From Gaertneriomyces semiglobifer (Eukaryota; Chytridiomycota; Chytridiomycetes; Spizellomycetales; Spizellomycetaceae): a stretch of DNA of 64,000 bases. Of the stretch, positions 57,895 through 64,000 are shown one piece after another. Position 1 is the stretch's first letter, and each line of letters starts with the position of its first letter. The position numbers were made by a program, and so were the translations under genes. The notes under the pieces were generated by a model. It saw nothing but the letters and a program-made list of their open reading frames with translations, was not told where the DNA came from and ran no database searches. Location of the stretch: NCBI GenBank assembly GCA_025558075.1, contig JAHLKF010000015.1, forward strand, positions 401,109 to 465,108. Direction: 5' to 3'.

Positions 57895-59450
57895 TTATTC
57901 CTCTCTAATGCTAGCATGGGCAAATGCAAAAAACTCGAAGCTGTCTGCTTCTTGCTTCCCTGTGGCCTCAGCGCCTTTTCCGTTCAATCGACTGTCGGTT
58001 CGTCCAGGAGTCTGAAGGCTTGCTTCCAGAGCCAGCTGTAGCACGCGTTTGTCAAACTCGAGTGCTTGCTCCTGACTTAGGTCAAAGATGAATCTGCCAG
58101 GATATACATGAATTGCGTACCATTTGAATTGACGCCGCTCTTGGAAACTTACTTTGCACTCTCCACTAGCATAACACCGTCTGATCTCATTAGCGGCTTG
58201 AGATCTGGAATGCGATGGGCCATGGTACTACCAATATAGATGCGGTCAAAACTACCAGAGTGCTTTCTCACAAGCTTTGGCAATAAGTGGGACATATCAG
58301 CAGGAAGCAAGTGCAAAACCGATTTGCTGGGCGTGTAGGGTGGCATCACTGCATTACCGAGTTATTCCCGCGCTGTACAATATGCTGGGCACGCATCCTA
58401 CCTTTCGCTGGGTTGTCTTCCTCTATTTCCTCGATCTTGCCCTCGGGAACTTCACGCTCAGAACGTTCAACGAAAACCTGCCCATGGTGATACTCGTGAA
58501 GGAGCGCTTTAACGTTGCGGTGGGAAATATCCTTTGCCGTTTTAACACGAGTCCCATTTACCACTTTCAGCATCGCATCGTCTTCGCAGTAGGTCCCAAA
58601 GGCAAGAAATGGACCAACTACAATGTCACTGAAATAGCCCCATTTGGTCACTGACAAGCCATTCTGTTTCATCAGCTCGACAGTGGCCAACGTTCGGTTC
58701 GCCACTGATACCGTTGATTCGCGAATCTCAAAAGCCTGACCGTGCATCCTCCAGCGCAAGAATTCTTTCGCATTTATGGTCGGCGCCTTTTCTTTCAGCT
58801 TCATTTGAAAATCCCAGTCTACAACATTTTCTCGAACGTCATATCTAGTTCCATAGTACTTTTGAAGCCGCAAATCTCGTAAGGCAACGATATCGAACTT
58901 CTTCTTTTCATCACGCCAGAAGTTGAATGCAAATTCGAGGTCATCTCGCTCTCGAAATTTCAAACTGTCCAGGTTGACTGCAACCGGCAGCTTCTTCTCC
59001 AAATTGGTGAATGAGCCTGTGATAAGCCGGATCAGTTCCGAAGCTCTCTCTTGCACGAACGCCCCAGTTCGTTGTCGCAGCAGGATATTCCCATATAATT
59101 CGAGAAATGTCTCTGTTCTCTCTATGGAATATAGTAAGATTCTCTTGCCTACGGTTCTCGTGGATGCTACACAGCTTTATCAAACCTTCGAGACCCATCT
59201 CGGTATCCTGCTCGCAGAAGATGGAGAGTAGCAATAGCATGCGCGCCAGTGTTGTTACCTGCGGCTCAACAATGTAGAACTGGAATTCAACGGTTTCAGT
59301 CGCCGCTTATTGCTCTGCTAGAACGCTATGCGACTCACCCACATGCAGCTCGCGATTACCATGTCGCCAGTTGTGCGCTATGGTTTTCACAATATGTCGG
59401 ATGTCTCCAGACCCCACCAAGAGCATCTTCAAAGGCTCTGGACTGTACAT
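57895..59450 (-). CDS. DNAAF3: Axonemal dynein assembly factor 3
   Basis: Cytoplasmic factor for preassembly of axonemal dynein arms; restricted to organisms with motile cilia or flagella. The start exon reads MYSPEPLKMLLVGSGDIRHIVKT, then RMLLLLSIFCEQDTEMGLE, then FVQERASELIRLI. The DUF4470/4471 core is LKFRERDDLEFAFNFWRDEK, KYYGTRYDVRENVVDWDFQMKL, RWRMHGQAFEIRES and WGYFSDIVVGPFLAFGTYCE. The C-terminal exons hold GSFDRIYIGSTMAHRIPDLKP and MLVESAK, spliced to FIFDLSQEQALEFDKRVLQ. It ends at 57895. An extra 5' exon upstream of 59450 is possible. Convergent with ARPC4. Confidence 0.92.
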
Positions 59451-60630
59451 TAGCTGATAGCAACAGATAGGCTATGGCACAATGCAAAAGCGACCTTGGT
59501 CCGCGGTGCTTGTGGAACCTGCCTCAGTCAACGGCATCTCATTCAAAGCGTCTGCTCTTTTACGAATCAATCACTTGCGTCTGGCGCGGAACAGGAGAAA
59601 ACATACCACGTCTTTGTAGATCCAGGGCACGGGAGAAACCCCAGACAAGTGTGGTACCGATACCCTCCATTGCGCTCGGTAGGCCTGAAAAAGGAAGATG
59701 GATAGATGGGTAGGTAGATGGACTTACAGAAACATTGAGATGCGCGGACAGCTGGGGCGCTTCCTGTCGTTGTCGCGCGTAACACGTCTGCGCAGCAGCT
59801 TATGTCACTGTCGTGGAAGTTATCATCTTCACCAATGTTATGCCGACCACAACATCAAGGCTATGAACAAGTATACGTTGAAGATGTTCTGATGATGAAG
59901 AACCCTCCGAAAACGGTTATGGAAATGAGGCTAGTATCGGCGTGCAACTGGTCGTTCAAAGTGTGTGCGATGAATTCAACATTCCGCGTATTCCTGTCCG
60001 AAAAGTCTCCGAGGTCTTGAAAAACTTTCATACTTGCGGAACACACAGATCAGCAATGGCTGTTGCGCTAGCTTAGTTGGGAAAACAGCAACAGGCAATA
60101 TCGTACATCGACAACTACAAGGCCACACGGAGGACGACTATGCGAGGGGCTTGTGCGGTATTTAGGAATCAGAGTCAGCATAGTTATTTTGCAGTTCATC
60201 CTGCTAGGCTCAAACTTGCATCAAGGTAAGTTCTCCTCCACAACACCAGCGATGTGTGGCGACGAGCCTAAAAGTAAATGCCGCCTCTTCAGAATACTAC
60301 CTGCGTCGCAACTACGCTTCAGCACACAGGTAACGTCCCTGAGTGCGCGGTTCAGCTCAACTCGACAGGGATTGCGGAGACACTTACACACAGACATCTG
60401 CAGTTACAACATCGTCCAATACTACGTTCGGACAGCGCTAGTCCGTTTTTGAACTGCATTACTACTCTCGGCCCCAGCTGGGTTTCTAGAAACTTTTCCG
60501 GTATGTTGTCCTTTTGGTTGTCAAGGGATGAACCCTAACACTTGGATGTTGATCCTCGCCAACAGCGTCGCCGCCAGCAAAAAGTCAAACAACCACAGCA
60601 GGCAGGATCCGAACTACCGCAGGTATAAAT
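59451..60630. other. Probable unidentified multi-exon gene, plus strand (about 59.48-60.5 kb)
   Basis: This 1.18-kb stretch has several protein-like plus-strand segments bounded by possible GT and AG signals: KTYHVFVDPGHGRNPRQVWY (about 59600-59670), GYGNEASIGVQLVVQSVCDE (about 59920-59980), then IPRIPVRKVSEVLKNFHTCG, and QQAISYIDNYKATRRTTMRG (about 60090-60145). I could not join them with confidence or recognise a family. The segment also contains the GlyRS and DNAAF3 promoters. Confidence 0.35.
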
Positions 60631-62925
60631 ATGACCGCAGAGAAAGGTGCGCCGAGCGACAGGCCAGTTGGCGCCATCGTCCCCGCTCCTGATGTCGCTG
60701 CCTTGAAGGATCGCATCACCAAGCAGGGCGACGTCGTTAAGACGCTCAAGGCCGAAAAGGCCACAAAAGAGAGAATCCAAGATGAGGTTGCAAAGTTGCT
60801 GAAGCTGAAGGAAGAACTCGAGCAACTAGTAAAGCAGCAAGCTGAAGAAGAAGCAAAAACCAAATTCGACAGAGCTGCCTTGGAATCGCTGTTGTTGAAG
60901 CGGTTTTTCTTTGCTCCCGCGTTCGAGATCTATGGTGGTATGTAGTATCAACCATCCGTTTAGGGAATTGCATCAAGTTCGTCTTGGCTTATGTTGGGCT
61001 CCAGGTATTGCTGGTCTGTATGACTATGGCCCGCCCGGATGCGCCCTGCAAAACAACATCTTAGCGCTATGGCGCCAGCACTTTGTTTTGGAGGAAGATA
61101 TGCTCGAGGTAGAATGTACGAACCTGACTCCAGAGGCAGTTCTGAAGACTTCCGGTCACGTGGAGCGATTCGCTGATTACATGGTGAAGGATTCGAAAAC
61201 TGGCGATATCTTCCGTGCCGACCATTTGGTGAAGCAAGTGCTCAATCAACGTTTGGATGATGACGGTATCAAAGTACCTATGGTAGACGCCAAGGGCAAG
61301 CTTAAGCCCAAGATTGAACCCCTCACTTCTGATCAGCGGAGTGAATACGAGGTCATCTTGGAGACTCTCGACAATTACCAAGGCGAAGCTCTCCATCATC
61401 TCATCCGGCGATTGGAGATCCGTGCGCCTGAGACTCTGAACGAAGTCACCGAGCCTGTTCTTTTCAACCTCATGTTTGAAACCCAGATTGGTCCTACTGG
61501 GCAGTTCAAGAGTTATCTCCGCCCCGAAACTGCTCAGGGTCACTTTTTGAACTTCAAGCGACTTTACGAGTTTAACACCGGTCAAATGCCATTTGCCTCC
61601 GCGTCTGTCGGAAAATCTTTCAGAAACGAAATTTCACCCCGCCAGGGTCTGCTCCGTGTCCGCGAATTCACTATGGCTGAGATTGAGCACTATGTTGACC
61701 CATTGAAGAAAGACCACCCGCGATTTGCCGAGGTCCGCGATATTGTTGTTCCACTTTATTCGGCAACGAATCAGGAAGCAGCCGCTGGCCCGGTGAAGAT
61801 GAGCATTGGCGAAGCTGTAGAAAAGGGCATCATCAACAACCAAACGCTTGGGTACTTCGTCGCTCGAATCTATTTGTTCCTTGTAAAGATCGGTATTGAG
61901 CCAGAGCGTTTACGGATGCGTCAACACATGCAGAATGAGATGGCCCACTATGCTACGGATTGTTGGGATGCTGAAATCAAGAGCAGTTACGGTTGGATCG
62001 AGTGTGTCGGTTGCGCAGACCGCTCAGCGTACGATTTGACGGCCCACACTAATCAGACTGGTCAGAAGCTGATTGTTCGCGAGCAGCTCCCGGAACCTGT
62101 GGTCGAGGATAAGCTGGTTCTTGAAGTGAACAAGAAGCTCTTCGGCACAACATTTAAGAAGGACTCTAAGGCCGTGCAAGGATACCTGGATTCCCTACAA
62201 ATACCTGATCAGAAAGGAAGTCCTAGCGGCGAATGGGATGCTCGTAAAGTGCAAGCTTTGAAAGATCAACTGGAAGCTGGAAATGGCAAGGCCAAGATTA
62301 CTGGCGATGGTAAAGATTACGAGCTTACCAAAGATCTTATCACGATTGAGAACCGGACATTCACTACTCACATTCGCGAGTACATTCCAAGCGTCATTGA
62401 GCCGTCGTTCGGTATTGGCCGTATCTTATATCAACTTCTAGAGCACTCTTATTATGTGCGTGAGGGTGACGAGCAGCGTGCAGTACTGAAGTTCCCGCCT
62501 TGCGTCGCCCCCATCAAAGCGCTTGTTCTTCCCATTAGCCACGATGACACCTTCACACCATACCTCAAAGAGGTTGTTATTGGCCTCCGCAAATTTAATA
62601 TCACCAACAGAGTCGATGACTCTGCCTCCACTATCGGGCGACGATACTCTCGGAACGATGAGCTTGGCACACCGTTTGCTGTCACCGTTGATTTCCAAAC
62701 CGCGCAAGATCAGACCGTAACCCTTCGCGAACGTGACTCCACGAGGCAAATCCGGGAAAAGGTACAGTCTTGAAGAACACACACTTGGCACGTTGATATA
62801 ATTCTTACGATTTGATGTACCAGATTCCGGTTATTCTCAATGTGGTCAGGGATCTCGTGGAAGAGAAGACTACTTGGAGTGAAGTTGAGGCCAAGTACCC
62901 CACATTTGTGCAACAAGAACTGTAG
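60631..62925 (+). CDS. GRS1: Glycyl-tRNA synthetase (eukaryotic alpha2 class II type)
   Basis: Charges tRNA-Gly. Three exons: 60631-60937, 61005-62761 and 62824-62925 (721 aa). A WHEP-type helical domain starts the protein (VAALKDRITKQGDVVKTLKA, EVAKLLKLKEELEQL). The class II core follows: GLYDYGPPGCALQNNI, VLKTSGHVERFADYMV, RPETAQGHFLNFKRL (motif 2 region), ERLRMRQHMQNEMAHYATDCW, GWIECVGCADRSAYDL and EPSFGIGRILYQLLEHSYY (motif 3). The anticodon-binding domain has APIKALVLPIS and RYSRNDELGTPFAVTVDFQT. No mitochondrial presequence precedes the ATG at 60631 in the same frame with clear targeting features; an alternative upstream start is not excluded. Confidence 0.96.
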
Positions 62926-63276
62926 AAAGGCTTAGTGTAATGCATCACACTGTTCGGACTGGCGGTCAATTTAAAAGGCATTGGTTGGCTATGAAACGGC
63001 CGAAACTGGTCTGCGGAACACTTCACCATGTCAAACCACAGAAGTTTTAAGCCAGCATCGTGAACGCTAACAGATCGAACGAACAGGATATAATGTATGA
63101 ATATGGTGCTTCTCGCTTGTGACGGGCACGAATGCCCCAGTTATCCCAGTAGCTAAGAACATCGGTACTCGGCTTCGCAAAAGTATTTGCGAAGCCCGAA
63201 AGACCTTAGCTGAGAGTCCCTCTGCAATGTCCAACGCATCATCCTTATTTTCATGGTGCTAATAATTATTGGAAAA
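62926..63276. other. Convergent intergenic region with nested hairpin
   Basis: 351 bp between the convergent GlyRS and ACP genes. No coding signal. The hairpin is listed separately. Confidence 0.5.
63152..63212. other. Nested stem-loop, possible structured RNA or 3'-end element
   Basis: Inner stem: GGCTTCGCAAA at 63171-63181 pairs with TTTGCGAAGCC at 63186-63196 around the tetraloop AGTA. An outer pair, AGCTAAG (about 63152) with CTTAGCT (about 63206), encloses it. Seen directly; function unknown. Confidence 0.5.
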
Positions 63277-63863
63277 TTACATGGCATTCTTGTTAGAGTA
63301 GATCTATTGGAAAACGAAAAGTCAGGAGGCAATGTCACACTAGCTTGCACAGTAATAGACGTAACAAACCTTGTCAGCTGCCTGTCTAGCAGTCATGATC
63401 TCCTCAGCGTCCCGGTCAGGAATTTCAATGTTGAATTCGTCCTCCAACTGAGCAAGTCAAGAGTTAAATGGGGCATAGCTAATATATAAATGATGAGTAC
63501 CACATACCGCCATGGTAATCTCAACTTGGTCCAGACTGTCAAGACCAAGGTCGTTGATGAAGTGAGCATCCAAGTTAAGCTGGAAGTGGGAGCAAGATGC
63601 CACTGTTAATCTCCGATCGCGATGAACTATAGATCCCAATGGCATGATCTACGTACTTTAGCGGCATCGACCTTGTCGAAATCCTTCAATATGTTCAATA
63701 CTCGCTCCTCGACAATCTGAGGAGTAAGAGGAGCGGGACCGGCAGAGTAGAGTCGTACCAAAGAAGGGGTCATGCGAGGCACAGCGGTGAAAGCGGCACG
63801 AGGGGCAACCGCAACACGGGGGGCGGCCATGGCCAGACGAGATACTAACCGAAATCCAGACAT
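63277..63863 (-). CDS. ACP1: Mitochondrial acyl carrier protein
   Basis: Carries acyl chains for mitochondrial type II fatty-acid and lipoate synthesis and is a subunit or partner of complex I and Fe-S assembly. Four exons: 63657-63863, 63508-63579, 63370-63447 and 63277-63303 (127 aa). The first 45 residues are rich in Arg, Ala and Val with no acidic residue, a matrix presequence. The core has VLNILKDFDKVDAAKLN, the phosphopantetheine site DLGLDSLDQVEI, then LEDEFNIEIPDRDAEEI, and ends ADKIYSNKNAM. Length is standard. The last exon (27 nt) is only reached by splicing. Confidence 0.95.
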
Positions 63864-64000
63864 TGTGAATTGGATGCGATGCGGTGAGCGGATTGGAATG
63901 CTGAACTGGAGTTCGTTCGTCGATGAGTCTCGTTGGCAGCTGCGATTCAAGTTCCTATTATCGCGAAGCAGAAATGTAAGCGCGATGACTGTGCCACTGT

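Overview
The window is nuclear DNA from an early-diverging, flagellated fungus, most likely a chytrid. Genes are dense and intron-rich, with short GT-AG introns of about 50-150 nt, on both strands. Fungal markers are a Pho81-type SPX/ankyrin protein, the Ras and cyclin families and a Crz1-like zinc finger. Features lost in yeasts are also present: the axonemal dynein assembly factor DNAAF3 (implies a flagellum), Integrator subunit 7, a Frizzled-like receptor, a slicer-type Argonaute and a Rogdi/Rav2 protein. I see no CRISPR array, operon, phage or intact transposon. The genus cannot be fixed from the sequence alone.

Layout. 1-5 kb: 5' part of AMP deaminase (runs off the left edge), ribosomal protein P1, and a DUF4804-like protein. 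6-11.5 kb: Frizzled-like receptor, then Argonaute. 11.6-18.2 kb: Spn1/Iws1 and INTS7, divergent with touching start codons, then an F-box/LRR protein. 18.8-23.5 kb: a small mitochondrial-looking protein, NAD(P)HX epimerase, a LIM protein and a Ras GTPase. 24.9-31.1 kb: eIF3c and a Pho81-like protein. 31.1-32.7 kb: an unresolved segment with two strong inverted repeats. 32.7-38.6 kb: a two-RRM protein, a Rogdi/Rav2 homologue and ribosomal protein L27. 38.8-46.4 kb: mitochondrial-type MutS (Msh1), a Qc-SNARE, a C2H2 zinc-finger factor and a ULK3-like kinase. 47.7-51.5 kb: a Pho80-like cyclin, tRNA-Ser(AGA) and a cyclin T/K protein. 51.6-60 kb: TTI2, ALA dehydratase, NPL4, ARPC4 and DNAAF3. 60.6-64 kb: glycyl-tRNA synthetase and mitochondrial acyl carrier protein.

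The genes do not form one pathway; they are mostly conserved cellular machinery. Informative subsets are transcription elongation and 3'-end control (Spn1, INTS7, cyclin T/K), translation (P1, L27, eIF3c, GlyRS, tRNA-Ser), and signalling (Frizzled-like receptor, Ras, Pho81, Crz1-like). Two points stand out. First, a fungal gene encodes a complete Frizzled-type cysteine-rich domain plus seven-helix bundle. Second, three neighbouring genes between 40.4 and 45.8 kb carry six apparent single-base losses, nearly all at short homopolymers, which looks like local assembly error more than gene decay. All splice sites were inferred by eye from reading frame, GT/AG signals and family knowledge; no search was run.
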